A stretch of 64,000 nt of DNA from Modestobacter excelsi (lineage in GTDB: Bacteria; Actinomycetota; Actinomycetes; Mycobacteriales; Geodermatophilaceae). Where the stretch lies: contig NZ_SJEX01000001.1 in assembly GCF_005930495.1 (NCBI RefSeq), positions 124,001 through 188,000 on the forward strand. Direction: 5' to 3'. The notes under the pieces are model-generated. The model was given only the letters and a program-made list of their open reading frames with translations, did not search any database and was not told the origin of the DNA. Positions 52,855 through 61,544 of this stretch are shown piece by piece. The translations under genes and the position numbers were made by a program. Within the stretch, counting starts at the first letter, position 1, and each line of letters starts with the position of its first letter.

Positions 52855-53157
52855 GTGTCCAGCGCAGACGCACCGCCCGCGGGGGTGGCGCCGCGACGCA
52901 GCGACCGCAGCCCGTGGAACTGGTTGCTCATCGTGCCGATCGTCGTGCCGCTGATCGTGCCGCTGTACAACAAGATCGAGCCCACGTTGTTCGGCTGGCC
53001 CACGTTCTACTGGCTCCAGCTGGCGTTCGTGGTCCTCGGCGTGCTCACGACCTCGATCGTCTACCGCATGACGCGCCGCAGCCCCGGCGAGCAGCAGGCC
53101 GCCCGGGACGCCATCGCCCGCGGCCGGACCGGCCAGGGCGGGGAGCGCCGACCGTGA
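52855..53157 (+). CDS. DUF3311 small membrane protein
   Basis: 100 residues from GTG 52855 behind GGAGGAGGAGA. Two membrane helices: NWLLIVPIVVPLIVPLYNK and FYWLQLAFVVLGVLTTSIVY. DUF3311 proteins are encoded directly before SSS-family symporters and are probably an accessory subunit. It overlaps the symporter gene by four bases (GTGA), supporting that. Confidence 0.88.
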   Translation: MSSADAPPAGVAPRRSDRSPWNWLLIVPIVVPLIVPLYNKIEPTLFGWPTFYWLQLAFVVLGVLTTSIVYRMTRRSPGEQQAARDAIARGRTGQGGERRP

Positions 53158-54800
53158 ACGTCGTGGAACTGACCATCGTCATCGCGGTCTTCGTGCTGGT
53201 CACCGTGCTCGGCTTCGCCGCGTCCCGGTGGCGGCGGGCCGAGAGCCTCATGCACCTGGACGAGTGGGGCCTGGGCGGCCGCAGCTTCGGCACCTGGGTG
53301 ACCTGGTTCCTGCTCGGGGGCGACCTCTACACGGCCTACACCTTCGTCGCCGTCCCGGCGCTGATGTTCGGTGCGGGCGCGGCCGGTTTCTTCGCCGTCC
53401 CGTACACCGTCGTGATCTACCCGCTGGTGTTCCTGGTGGTCATCCGGCTGTGGTCGGTCAGCCACGTGCGCGGGTTCGTGACGCCGGCGGACTTCGTCCG
53501 CAGCCGGTTCGACTCCCCGACGATGGCGCTGCTGGTCGCCATCACCGGCATCGTCGCGACGATGCCCTACATCGCGCTGCAGCTGGTCGGCATCGAGGCG
53601 ATCCTCAAGGCGATGGGCGTGGAGGGTGAGCTCCCGCTGATCGTCGCGTTCATCATCCTGGCGGTCTACACGTACAACTCCGGCCTGCGCGCGCCGGCGC
53701 TGATCGCCTTCGTCAAGGACGCGCTGATCTACCTGACGATCATCGTCGCGGTCATCGTGATCCCGTCGAAGCTCGGCGGCTGGGACGCCATCTTCGGCGC
53801 CGCCGAGGCGAAGTTCTCCGCCGGGTCGGGGGTGATCCTGCCGGCCACCGGGCAGCTGGGGTACGCCACGCTGGCTCTCGGCTCGGCCCTGGCGCTGTTC
53901 CTCTACCCGCACTCGATCACCGGCGTGCTGGCCGCCAGCAACCGGGACGTGCTCAAGCGGAACATGAGCGCCCTGCCGATCTACAGCCTGGCCCTGGGCC
54001 TGATCGCGCTGCTGGGCTTCATGGCCATCGCGGCCGGCACGCAGCCGATCGGCACCGACGGCAACACGATCGTCCCGGTGCTCTTCCAGCAGATGTTCCC
54101 GAGCTGGTTCGCCGGCATCGCCTTCGCGGCGATCGGCGTCGGTGCGCTGGTGCCGGCGGCCATCATGTCGATCGCCGCAGCCAACCTGTTCACCCGCAAC
54201 ATCTACAAGGAGTACCTGAAGAAGGACGCCACCTCGCGGCAGGAGGCCCAGGTCGCCAAGATCGCCTCGCTGGTGGTCAAGCTGGGCGCGGTCGCGGCCA
54301 TCCTGTTCCTCAACCCGCAGTTCTCCATCGACCTGCAGCTCATCGGTGGCGTGATCATCCTGCAGACCATGCCCTCGGTGGCCCTCGGGCTGTACACGCG
54401 CTGGCTGCACCGGGGCGGCCTCATCGCCGGCTGGATCGCCGGGATGGCCACCGGCCTGGCGCTGGTCTACAACATCCCGAAGCTCAACCCCGACGGCACG
54501 GTCGCCCGCGAGCACTTCGGCGGGTCGTCGTTCGCCCTCAGCAAGCTGGGCTTCGACACCAAGGTGACGATCTACGCCGGGCTGCTGGCCCTGCTGGTCA
54601 ACCTGGTGGTGACCGTCGTCGTGACGGCGGTGCTCCGGGCCATGAAGGTCGTCGACGGCGTCGACGGGACGGCGGACAGCGACTACACCGCGGAGCGGGA
54701 GGACCCCACCTTCCGTGACCTGCCCGACCCGCTGTCCGACGAGCCGCTGAGCGGCTCGCCTCCGGGGTCGGAGGGAGGGGCCACCGCGTCCAGGCGCTGA
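53154..54800 (+). CDS. Sodium:solute symporter family permease (monocarboxylate type)
   Basis: 548 residues with about 13 membrane helices. SSS family features include WGLGGRSFGTWVTWFLLGGD, a sodium-site helix (PYIALQLVGIEAIL) and FAAIGVGALVPAAIMSIAAA. It resembles the MctP-like uptake permeases for short monocarboxylates such as pyruvate, lactate or acetate. A disordered acidic C-terminus follows. With DUF3311 it forms one two-gene unit ending in a strong terminator. Confidence 0.9.
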   Translation: MNVVELTIVIAVFVLVTVLGFAASRWRRAESLMHLDEWGLGGRSFGTWVTWFLLGGDLYTAYTFVAVPALMFGAGAAGFFAVPYTVVIYPLVFLVVIRLWSVSHVRGFVTPADFVRSRFDSPTMALLVAITGIVATMPYIALQLVGIEAILKAMGVEGELPLIVAFIILAVYTYNSGLRAPALIAFVKDALIYLTIIVAVIVIPSKLGGWDAIFGAAEAKFSAGSGVILPATGQLGYATLALGSALALFLYPHSITGVLAASNRDVLKRNMSALPIYSLALGLIALLGFMAIAAGTQPIGTDGNTIVPVLFQQMFPSWFAGIAFAAIGVGALVPAAIMSIAAANLFTRNIYKEYLKKDATSRQEAQVAKIASLVVKLGAVAAILFLNPQFSIDLQLIGGVIILQTMPSVALGLYTRWLHRGGLIAGWIAGMATGLALVYNIPKLNPDGTVAREHFGGSSFALSKLGFDTKVTIYAGLLALLVNLVVTVVVTAVLRAMKVVDGVDGTADSDYTAEREDPTFRDLPDPLSDEPLSGSPPGSEGGATASRR

Positions 54801-54811
54801 GCAGGAGGCAG

Positions 54812-54854
54812 CCCACCGGCCCCGGTCCGCACTCCGCGGACCGGGGCCGGTGGG
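54812..54854 (+). terminator. Very strong hairpin terminator
   Basis: A perfect 19-bp stem, arms 54812-54830 and 54836-54854 (CCCACCGGCCCCGGTCCGC), with a 5-base loop, 12 bases after the symporter stop. It isolates the symporter unit from the following genes. Confidence 0.8.
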
Positions 54855-54903
54855 TCTGCGGCACCCTGACCCGGTGCCCTTGCCCCGCGGGTAGGTTGAC
54901 GGC

Positions 54904-55644
54904 GTGCAGGCTGACCACTTCGACCAGCAGAAGCTCCTGGCCCTCGCCGCGGAGGACGTCGCCCTCGCGCAACTCGCCCACCGCGCGCGCACCCTTCCCG
55001 AGCTCGCCGCCGTCGACGCGGCCCAGGAGGCGCAGCGGACCCTGTCCGACGACGTCGTCCGGGCCGAGACCGAGGTGCGTGACCTCGACCGCGAGCAGAA
55101 GCGGCTGGAGGGCGACGTCGACACCGTGGCGCAGCGCGCCGCCCGCGACCAGTCCCGGATCGACTCCGGCGGCGCGACGCCCAAGGAGATCACCGGGCTG
55201 CAGCACGAGCTCGAGTCCCTGCACCGCCGGCAGGGCGACCTGGAGGACCAGGTGCTCGAGCTGATGGAGCGCCGGGAGACCGCCGACGCCGCGCTGGCCG
55301 CGGCGCAGGGTGGGCTGGCCGGGGCGCAGGCCGACCAGGAGCGCGCCGAGCAGCAACGGGACGCCGCGCTGGCCGACATCGCCGACGCCACGTCCCGGCA
55401 CCAGGCCACCCGGGCCCAGATCGTCGGCACGGTCCCCACCGACCTGCTCAAGCTCTACGACCGGGTCGCCCAGCAGACCGGCAGCACCGGCGCGGCACAC
55501 CTGCGCGCCGGCCGCTGCGAGGGCTGCCGCATCGAGTTCTACGGCACCGAGCTGGCCACCTACCGCAACGCCGACCCGCACACGGTGCTGCGCTGCGAGA
55601 ACTGCGGCCGGATCCTGGTCCGCAACGCCGAGTCCGGGCTGTGA
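54904..55644 (+). CDS. Coiled-coil zinc-ribbon protein (Rv2229c-like)
   Basis: 246 residues. A long N-terminal antiparallel coiled coil (for example ITGLQHELESLHRRQGDLED) is followed by a C4 zinc ribbon with CEGC and CENC pairs. Related proteins occur in most bacteria; in Actinobacteria the gene is next to the RNase H/phosphatase gene. Proposed roles relate to nucleic-acid or ribosome handling, but none is settled. The stop overlaps the next start by four bases (GTGA). Confidence 0.88.
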   Translation: MQADHFDQQKLLALAAEDVALAQLAHRARTLPELAAVDAAQEAQRTLSDDVVRAETEVRDLDREQKRLEGDVDTVAQRAARDQSRIDSGGATPKEITGLQHELESLHRRQGDLEDQVLELMERRETADAALAAAQGGLAGAQADQERAEQQRDAALADIADATSRHQATRAQIVGTVPTDLLKLYDRVAQQTGSTGAAHLRAGRCEGCRIEFYGTELATYRNADPHTVLRCENCGRILVRNAESGL

Positions 55645-56753
55645 GCGGGTCCTCCGCGGGCAGGCGTCTCATCGTCGAGGCGGACGGCGGGTCGCGGGGG
55701 AACCCCGGCCCGGCCGGCTACGGCGCGCTGGTGCGCGACGCCGAGACCGGTCGGCTGCTCGCCGAGCGGGCCGAGTCCGTCGGCCGGGCCACCAACAACG
55801 TGGCTGAGTACGGCGGGCTGGTCGCCGGGCTGCAGGCAGCCCTCGACCTCGACCCGGCGGCGAGCGTCGAGGTCCGGATGGACTCCAAGCTCGTCGTGGA
55901 GCAGATGTCGGGTCGCTGGCAGATCAAGCACCCGGACATGAAGGCGCTCGCCGTCCAGGCCCGGGACATCGCCCGGCAGCTGGGCGCGGTCCGCTACACC
56001 TGGGTGCCCCGGGCGCAGAACGGCGCCGCGGACGCGCTCGCCAACAGCGCGATGGACGGCAAGCCGGTGCGCCGTGACCTGGCCGCCGAGCCGGTGGTCC
56101 TCGAGGACGAGACGCAGCCGGCCACCGAGCCCGCGCCCGTCGTCGTCACCACGACCCTCCTGCTGCGGCACGGGCGCACCGAGCACACCCCGGAGCGCCG
56201 GTTCAGCGGCAGCAGCGACCTGCCGCTGTCCGAGCTCGGCCGGGCCGACGCCGCGGCCGCCGCCCAGCACCTGGCCGGCCGGGGCATCGACGTCATCGTC
56301 GCCTCGCCGCTGCAGCGCACCCGGCAGACCGCCGAGGCCGCCGCCGCGGTGCTCGGCGTCCCGGTCGAGGTCGACGGCGACCTGCGGGAGCTGGACTTCG
56401 GCGCCTGGGAGGGGCTGACCGCCGCCGAGGCGCAAGCGATGAGCCCGCTGGCGTTCCGCCGCTGGTCCGGAGCGCTGGACGTCCGGCCCCCCGGGGGCGA
56501 GTCGATCGCCGACGTCTCCACCCGGGTCGCCCGGGCGCGGGCCCGGGTGCTGGACCGCCACGCCGGGAAGACCGTGCTCGTGGTCAGCCACGTGACCCCG
56601 ATCAAGCTGCTGCTGGCCGCCGGGCTCGGCGTCGGCGACGACATCGTCCACCGGGTGTTCCTGGAGGCCGCGTCGCTGTCGACGGTCACCTGGTCCTCCG
56701 ACGGCCGCACGAGCGTGCGGCTGGTCAACGACACCTCGCACCTGGGCGGCTAG
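55641..56753 (+). CDS. Bifunctional RNase H / acid phosphatase (CobC-like)
   Basis: 370 residues as two domains. RNase HI-like half: [32 protein letters not shown] and [12 protein letters not shown] give the Asp-Glu-Asp triad. Histidine-phosphatase half: [20 protein letters not shown] with the catalytic RHG, and VVSHVTPIK with the second His. It matches mycobacterial Rv2228c, which cuts RNA in RNA/DNA hybrids and also acts as a phosphatase on alpha-ribazole phosphate. It is translationally coupled to the zinc-ribbon gene. Confidence 0.94.
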   Translation: MSGSSAGRRLIVEADGGSRGNPGPAGYGALVRDAETGRLLAERAESVGRATNNVAEYGGLVAGLQAALDLDPAASVEVRMDSKLVVEQMSGRWQIKHPDMKALAVQARDIARQLGAVRYTWVPRAQNGAADALANSAMDGKPVRRDLAAEPVVLEDETQPATEPAPVVVTTTLLLRHGRTEHTPERRFSGSSDLPLSELGRADAAAAAQHLAGRGIDVIVASPLQRTRQTAEAAAAVLGVPVEVDGDLRELDFGAWEGLTAAEAQAMSPLAFRRWSGALDVRPPGGESIADVSTRVARARARVLDRHAGKTVLVVSHVTPIKLLLAAGLGVGDDIVHRVFLEAASLSTVTWSSDGRTSVRLVNDTSHLGG

Positions 56754-56851
56754 CCCGCCCGCACTGTGGCCACGGACCGGTCGCGCCGGGCCGCGGACGG
56801 CCAGGGGACACTGGTCGTGACAGGTGGACAGCGAGCACCGGGAGCACCGCC

Positions 56852-57874
56852 ATGACCGCAACGACCAGCACCGCGCGCGCCACCGGCGACCGCACCATGT
56901 CCGACCTGGAGTACGAGACCTGGGCGGCCGAGGTTCGCCGGCTGGCCGACCAGCGCGGCGCCGTCATCCTGGCGCACAACTACCAGGTGCCCGAGATCCA
57001 GGACGTCGCCCACTTCACCGGCGACTCGCTGTACCTGTCCCGCGTCGCGGCCGAGACCGACGCCCGGGAGATCGTCTTCTGCGGCGTCCACTTCATGGCC
57101 GAGACCGCGAAGATCCTCTCGCCGGACAAGACCGTGCTGCTGCCCGACCACGCCGCCGGCTGCTCGCTCGCCGACAGCATCACCGCCGAGCAGCTGCGCG
57201 AGTGGAAGGCCGAGCACCCGGGTGCGGTGGTCGTCAGCTACGTCAACACCACCGCGGCGGTGAAGGCCGAGACCGACATCTGCTGCACCAGCTCCAACGC
57301 CGCCGACGTGATCCGGTCGATCCCCGAGGACCGCGAGGTCCTGTTCTGCCCCGACCAGTTCCTCGGCGCGCACGTCAAGCGGGTCACCGGCCGGCAGAAC
57401 ATCTCGATCTGGGCGGGGGAGTGCCACGTGCACGCCGGGATCAGCCCCAGCGACGTGCGGGCGCAGATCGCCCATCACCCGGACGCGGAGGTCCTGGTGC
57501 ACCCCGAGTGCGGCTGCACCACGTCGGTGCTGGACCTGGTCAGCCACGGCGACCTGCCCGCCGACCGCACCCGGGTGCTGTCCACCGGCGGGATGGTCGA
57601 GGCCGCGGCGGCGACCCGGGCGCCGCAGGTGCTGGTGGCCACCGAGATCGGCATCCTGCACCAGCTCCGCTCGCTGAACGGCGGCACCGAGTTCATCCCG
57701 ATGAACGCCCGTGCCTCCTGCCGCTACATGAAGATGATCACCCCGGCGAAGCTGCTGGCCACGCTGCGCACCGGCGAGGGGGCGGTGGACGTCGACCCGC
57801 AGGTCGCCGCCCGGGCCCGCCGCGCGGTGGAGGCGATGATCGCCATCGGCGAGCCCGGCCGCGGCGGGGAATGA
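56852..57874 (+). CDS. nadA: Quinolinate synthase
   Basis: 340 residues. The [4Fe-4S]-binding cysteines appear in [20 protein letters not shown] and [10 protein letters not shown]. Other family motifs: [33 protein letters not shown] and GECHVHAGI. It condenses iminoaspartate with dihydroxyacetone phosphate to quinolinate in NAD synthesis. nadB and nadC, often adjacent, are not next to it here. ATG 56852 has GGGAGC upstream; ATG 56897 is an alternative. Confidence 0.95.
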   Translation: MTATTSTARATGDRTMSDLEYETWAAEVRRLADQRGAVILAHNYQVPEIQDVAHFTGDSLYLSRVAAETDAREIVFCGVHFMAETAKILSPDKTVLLPDHAAGCSLADSITAEQLREWKAEHPGAVVVSYVNTTAAVKAETDICCTSSNAADVIRSIPEDREVLFCPDQFLGAHVKRVTGRQNISIWAGECHVHAGISPSDVRAQIAHHPDAEVLVHPECGCTTSVLDLVSHGDLPADRTRVLSTGGMVEAAAATRAPQVLVATEIGILHQLRSLNGGTEFIPMNARASCRYMKMITPAKLLATLRTGEGAVDVDPQVAARARRAVEAMIAIGEPGRGGE

Positions 57875-57933
57875 AGGACCCCGTCGCCCCCCACGACGCG
57901 CTCCGCACGCCGTGGGTCCCTGCGACGGGGCCG
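57872..57933. terminator. R2 repeat copy 5
   Basis: Begins with the nadA stop (TGAAGGACC). Outer arms CCCCGTCGC (57879-57887) and GCGACGGGG (57922-57930); the inner hairpin differs (CACG ... CGTG), but CCCCCC and GGGTCCCT are kept. It separates nadA from the convergent permease. Confidence 0.72.
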
Positions 57934-57947
57934 AGGGGCGTCACCTG

Positions 57948-59186
57948 TCAGACCAGCAGCGCGGCCCAGAGGGCGGTGGTGGCGGCGATCATGGTCAGCG
58001 GGACGGTGGCCAGGCCGACGGCGCTGAAGCGGGCGGTGTCCGGGGCGTGCTCGCCGAGCACCCGCCGCCACAGCAGGTTGGCCAGCGACCCGGCGTAGGT
58101 GAGGTTCGGGCCGAGGTTCACCCCGATCAGCATCGCCAGCACGGTCGGGACGCCGCCGGCCGCGGCCACCGGCACCAGCGCCAGCGTGGCCGGCAGGTTG
58201 TTCACCAGGTTGGCCAGCAGCGCCGAGACGCTGGCGACGGCGAGGAGGGCGAGCAGCCCGTCCCCGTCCGGGAGCACGGCGTGCAGCACGGCCTCCAGGC
58301 CGTGCAGCTGCAGCACCAGCACGAGCACCGCCAGGCCGACCACGAACAGCCCGAACGGCAGGTTCGCCGCGACCAGCTGCTCGCGCAGCGTCGTCCGGCG
58401 GGTGGCCAGCTGGCGGACGCCCAGGACGAGGACCCCTGCGGCGGCCGGCCAGACCGGCGGGATCCCCACCAGCGAGGCGACGCCGAAGCCGAGCACGGTG
58501 GCGCCGACCACCACCAGCGCCAGCACGGGCGTGCCCGGGACGTCGTGCACCGGGACGTCGACCGACCCGCGGAGGTCCCGGCGGAACAGCCACCGCAGCA
58601 CCAGGTACTCCAGCGCCACCGTGGCCAGCTGGGGCAGCACCATGAGCCCGGCGAAGTGCACGAAGGACAACCCGGTGGCCGCCACGGCGAGCAGGTTCGT
58701 CAGGTTCGACACCGGCAGCAGCAGCGACGCCGAGTTGGCCAGGTGCCCCACCGCGTAGCCGTGCGGCCGCACCGGCACCCGCATCCGCAGCGCGGTCGCG
58801 ACGACCACCGGCGTCAGCAGCACGACCGTGGCGTCCAGGCTCAGCACCGCGGTGACCACGGCGGCCAGCAGCGTCACCCGGGTGAGCAGCCGGGTCGCCG
58901 AGCTGCCCGCCTGCCGGGCGGTCAGCGCCGCGGACCAGGTGAACAGCCCCTCCCGGTCGGCGAGCTCGGCGAGCAGCAGCACCACCACGAGGAACGCGAC
59001 GGTCGGCGCCACCTCGCGGACGGTGGCCGTCGTGTCCTGCCAGCTCACCGCCCCGAGCAGGACCAGGAGCAGCGCACCCGGGACGGCGACGACGGCCGGC
59101 GGGAGCCACGGCGAGTCGGCGGCTGCCGCGGCGAGGGTCGCCGCCAGCAGGACGGCGGCCAGCAGCAGGGCGAGCGGGTCGGACAC
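57948..59186 (-). CDS. ArsB/NhaD-like ion permease
   Basis: 412 residues with about 11 membrane helices. The arrangement SLDATVVLLTPVVVATAL and the repeated LANLVNNLPATLALVPVAA motif are typical of the ion transporter superfamily group containing ArsB and NhaD. It could move arsenite, sodium or an organic anion; no arsR or arsC lies nearby, so arsenic is not favoured. Start GTG 59186 lies 13 bases after the upstream permease stop, so they form one operon. Confidence 0.82.
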   Translation of the reverse strand: MSDPLALLLAAVLLAATLAAAAADSPWLPPAVVAVPGALLLVLLGAVSWQDTTATVREVAPTVAFLVVVLLLAELADREGLFTWSAALTARQAGSSATRLLTRVTLLAAVVTAVLSLDATVVLLTPVVVATALRMRVPVRPHGYAVGHLANSASLLLPVSNLTNLLAVAATGLSFVHFAGLMVLPQLATVALEYLVLRWLFRRDLRGSVDVPVHDVPGTPVLALVVVGATVLGFGVASLVGIPPVWPAAAGVLVLGVRQLATRRTTLREQLVAANLPFGLFVVGLAVLVLVLQLHGLEAVLHAVLPDGDGLLALLAVASVSALLANLVNNLPATLALVPVAAAGGVPTVLAMLIGVNLGPNLTYAGSLANLLWRRVLGEHAPDTARFSAVGLATVPLTMIAATTALWAALLV

Positions 59187-59199
59187 CGCGTCGGGCCGG

Positions 59200-59955
59200 T
59201 CAGCCGCGGAAGAACAGGTAGATCGACACCACGATGCCGAAGACGACGATCAGCACCCGCAGCGGCGTGCTCGGGATCCGGGTGGCGACCTTGGCGCCGA
59301 GGAAGCCGCCGAGCAGGGCCGCCGGCGCGCAGACGGCGACGTAGGCCCACTCGACCGGGCCCCAGATGCCGAAGACGACCACCGTGACCGAGGCGGTGAC
59401 CAGCGAGATCGCGCTCTTCATCGCGTTGGCCAGCTTCAGCCGCCCCAGGCCGAGCCCGAGGACGCCGACCAGGATCACCCCCAGCGCGCCGCCGAAGTAG
59501 CCGCCGTAGACGGTGGCCAGGAAGAGCGCCACGTACAGCCACGCCGGGTCCCCGGTCCGGCCGCCGTCCTCCTGCCGCTTGAGCCGCTTGGTGATCAGCG
59601 GCTGGAAGGCCAGCAGGATGCTGGCTCCGAACACCAGCACCGGGACGACGGTGTCGAACGCCTCGCTGGGGGTGGTCAGCAGCAGGACCGACCCGACGAT
59701 GCCGCCGAGCACCGCGACGACCGAGAAGCGGACCAGCCGCCCGCGCTGGCCGGCGTACTCGCTGCGGAAGCCGAGCACCCCGCCGATGTAGCCGGGCCAC
59801 TGGGCGACCGAGTTGGTGACGTTCGCCGGCACCGTGCCCAGGCCCAGCCCGACCAGGACGGGGAAGAGGATCAGCGACCCGCCGCCGGCGATGGAGTTGA
59901 TGCCACCGGCGAGGAGCGCCACCCCGGCGGCGATGAGCAGGTCGACAGCGGACAC
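59200..59955 (-). CDS. TauE/SafE-family sulfite/anion exporter
   Basis: 251 residues, eight membrane helices expected. The first repeat has ALLAGGINSIAGGGSLILFP and VPANVTNSVAQWPGYIGGVL; the second has YGGYFGGALGVILVGVLGLG and LANAMKSAISLVTASVTVVV. These repeats define TauE/SafE proteins, which export sulfite, sulfoacetate or other anions. It is cotranscribed with the following ArsB-like permease. GTG 59955 is the start. Confidence 0.9.
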   Translation of the reverse strand: MSAVDLLIAAGVALLAGGINSIAGGGSLILFPVLVGLGLGTVPANVTNSVAQWPGYIGGVLGFRSEYAGQRGRLVRFSVVAVLGGIVGSVLLLTTPSEAFDTVVPVLVFGASILLAFQPLITKRLKRQEDGGRTGDPAWLYVALFLATVYGGYFGGALGVILVGVLGLGLGRLKLANAMKSAISLVTASVTVVVFGIWGPVEWAYVAVCAPAALLGGFLGAKVATRIPSTPLRVLIVVFGIVVSIYLFFRG

Positions 59956-59979
59956 GACCGGCGAGCCTACGGTGTGCCC

Positions 59980-60363
59980 ATGCCGAGGGACGCGCGAGCG
60001 CTGGCCATCGCGGCGGGGATGACCGGGACCGGCGTCTTCCACCTCGTCCGTCCGCAGGCCTACGACTGGATGATCCCGCCCGAGCTCGGCCGGCCCCGGC
60101 CCTGGGTGATCGGCAGCGGGGTGGCCGAGCTGGCCACCGCCGCACTGGTCGCCGTCCCGGCCACCCGCCGGATCGGGGGCTGGTCCGCGGTGGCCGTGCT
60201 CGTCGGCGTGCTGCCCGCCCACGCGCAGACGCTCCGCGCCTTCCGCCGTCAGCCGTGGAAGCTGGCCGTCGCCGCCGGCCGCATCCCCTTCCAGGTGCCG
60301 ATGATCCAGGCCGCGCTGCGGGTCGCCCGCGGGGTGGATCCGAGCGGCCCGGTGATCAGGTGA
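59980..60363 (+). CDS. DoxX-like small membrane protein
   Basis: 127 residues with three or four hydrophobic segments: ALAIAAGMTGTGVFHLVRPQ, WVIGSGVAELATAALVAVP and WSAVAVLVGVLPAHAQ. The pattern fits DoxX-like proteins of unknown function. Its last four residues and stop codon lie inside R1 repeat copy C, so the repeat has supplied the C-terminus (PVIR). Confidence 0.75.
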   Translation: MPRDARALAIAAGMTGTGVFHLVRPQAYDWMIPPELGRPRPWVIGSGVAELATAALVAVPATRRIGGWSAVAVLVGVLPAHAQTLRAFRRQPWKLAVAAGRIPFQVPMIQAALRVARGVDPSGPVIR

Positions 60364-60433
60364 CCTGATCACCGGGCGTCCTCCCGCACCAGCGTTGGTG
60401 CGGGAGGAAGGTCATTGATCAGGTGACCTGATC
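60348..60433. repeat. R1 repeat copy C (solo, palindrome-hairpin-palindrome)
   Basis: Perfect 14-bp arms (60348-60361 and 60363-60376) include GATCAGGTGACCTGATC at 60354-60370. Next comes a hairpin CCTCCCGCACCA (60380-60391) with TGGTGCGGGAGG (60396-60407), then a second identical palindrome at 60417-60433, 63 bases after the first. It lies between the convergent DoxX-like and AsnC genes and has no cargo gene. Confidence 0.88.
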
Positions 60434-60447
60434 GAAGTCCCGGCGGC

Positions 60448-61455
60448 TCAGCGGCCGCGGACCGGTGGCGGCTCGGGGTCGGTGAGCCGCGGGCCGTCCA
60501 TCAGGCTGCCGGCCTGCTTGACCCGGCGCAGCACGGTGGAGGTCTCCAGGCTGCGCACCGGCAGGGCGCCGACCCGGTCGGTCAGGAACCGGTACAGGTG
60601 CGCGGTGTCCCGGCAGGTCACCGCCACCATCAGGTTGGCCGGGCCGGTCACCACGGCGGTGAAGGCGGTCTCCGGCTCCCGGGCCAGCGACTCCCCGACG
60701 TGGGCGATGTCGGCCGGCGCGACGCCGAGCCACAGCAGCGCGCTGACCGGGTGCCCGAGCAGCTCGCTGGCGATCTCCAGGTCGAAGTACAGCGCACCGG
60801 CCGACCGGAGGGCCTCGACCCGTCGCGCCACCCGGCTCTCCGACCAGCCGGTCACCCCGGCGAGCTCGGCGTAGCTGAGCCGGCCGTCGGTGGCGAGCGC
60901 CGCGAACAGCAGGTCGTCCTCCGGGTCCAGGGCCACCGGGGTGGTCGCGATCCGCGCGGACTCGTGGCTGAGTGCGGCGATCTGCTCGTCGGTGAGCGGG
61001 TCCTCGAAGCCGGTCCACTCGTAGACCCCGCCGACGTAGGCGTGCAGGACCGAGAAGGCGGCCAGGTCGATGACCTGCACCGTGCGCGGCAGCCGGTCCA
61101 GCAGCAGCGCGTCGCGCTGGCGGGGCGTGCGCGGCCGGGTCGAGCAGGTGATCTCCGCGCCGCCGGCGGTCAGGCTCACCCAGGAGACGTCGGGACGGCG
61201 GGCCAGCGCGTCGGCGACCGCGCCGGCCGCGGCCGGCTGCACCCGCATCCGGATGTGCCAGCTGGGCTCGGTCGCCTCCGGTGTGGTCAGCCCCAGCACC
61301 CGGACGACGCCGTCGGCGCGCAGCCGCCGCCACCGGCGGGCCACGGTCTGCTCCGAGATCCCGAGCACCGTCGCCACCCGGCTGAACGGCGCCCGCCCGT
61401 CGACCTGCATCGCGTGCACGATCTGACGGTCCACGGCGTCCAGCACGGTCAGCAT
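60448..61455 (-). CDS. Lrp/AsnC-family regulator, tandem two-module form
   Basis: 335 residues, about twice the usual Lrp/AsnC length. There are two helix-turn-helix units, VLDAVDRQIVHAMQVDGRAP with FSRVATVLGISEQTVARRWR and DGRLSYAELAGVTGWSESRV, each followed by a RAM-like ligand domain. Such tandem proteins act as monomeric equivalents of dimers. It is divergent from the MFS exporter 90 bases away, which it probably controls. The ligand is unknown. Confidence 0.9.
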   Translation of the reverse strand: MLTVLDAVDRQIVHAMQVDGRAPFSRVATVLGISEQTVARRWRRLRADGVVRVLGLTTPEATEPSWHIRMRVQPAAAGAVADALARRPDVSWVSLTAGGAEITCSTRPRTPRQRDALLLDRLPRTVQVIDLAAFSVLHAYVGGVYEWTGFEDPLTDEQIAALSHESARIATTPVALDPEDDLLFAALATDGRLSYAELAGVTGWSESRVARRVEALRSAGALYFDLEIASELLGHPVSALLWLGVAPADIAHVGESLAREPETAFTAVVTGPANLMVAVTCRDTAHLYRFLTDRVGALPVRSLETSTVLRRVKQAGSLMDGPRLTDPEPPPVRGR

Positions 61456-61544
61456 CCTGCACCATGGTGCCCTCCGGTGGAGGATCCCGTCACCGATGCG
61501 ATGCTGGTGTCTCTTCTGTCGCTGGGTCGTTGCACAGTGGGCGC

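Noticed and set aside
57948-59955. Arsenic resistance operon (ArsB-like plus exporter)
   Set aside because: No arsR, arsC or acr3 nearby, and the superfamily match is too broad; a general anion or sodium transport role is as likely.
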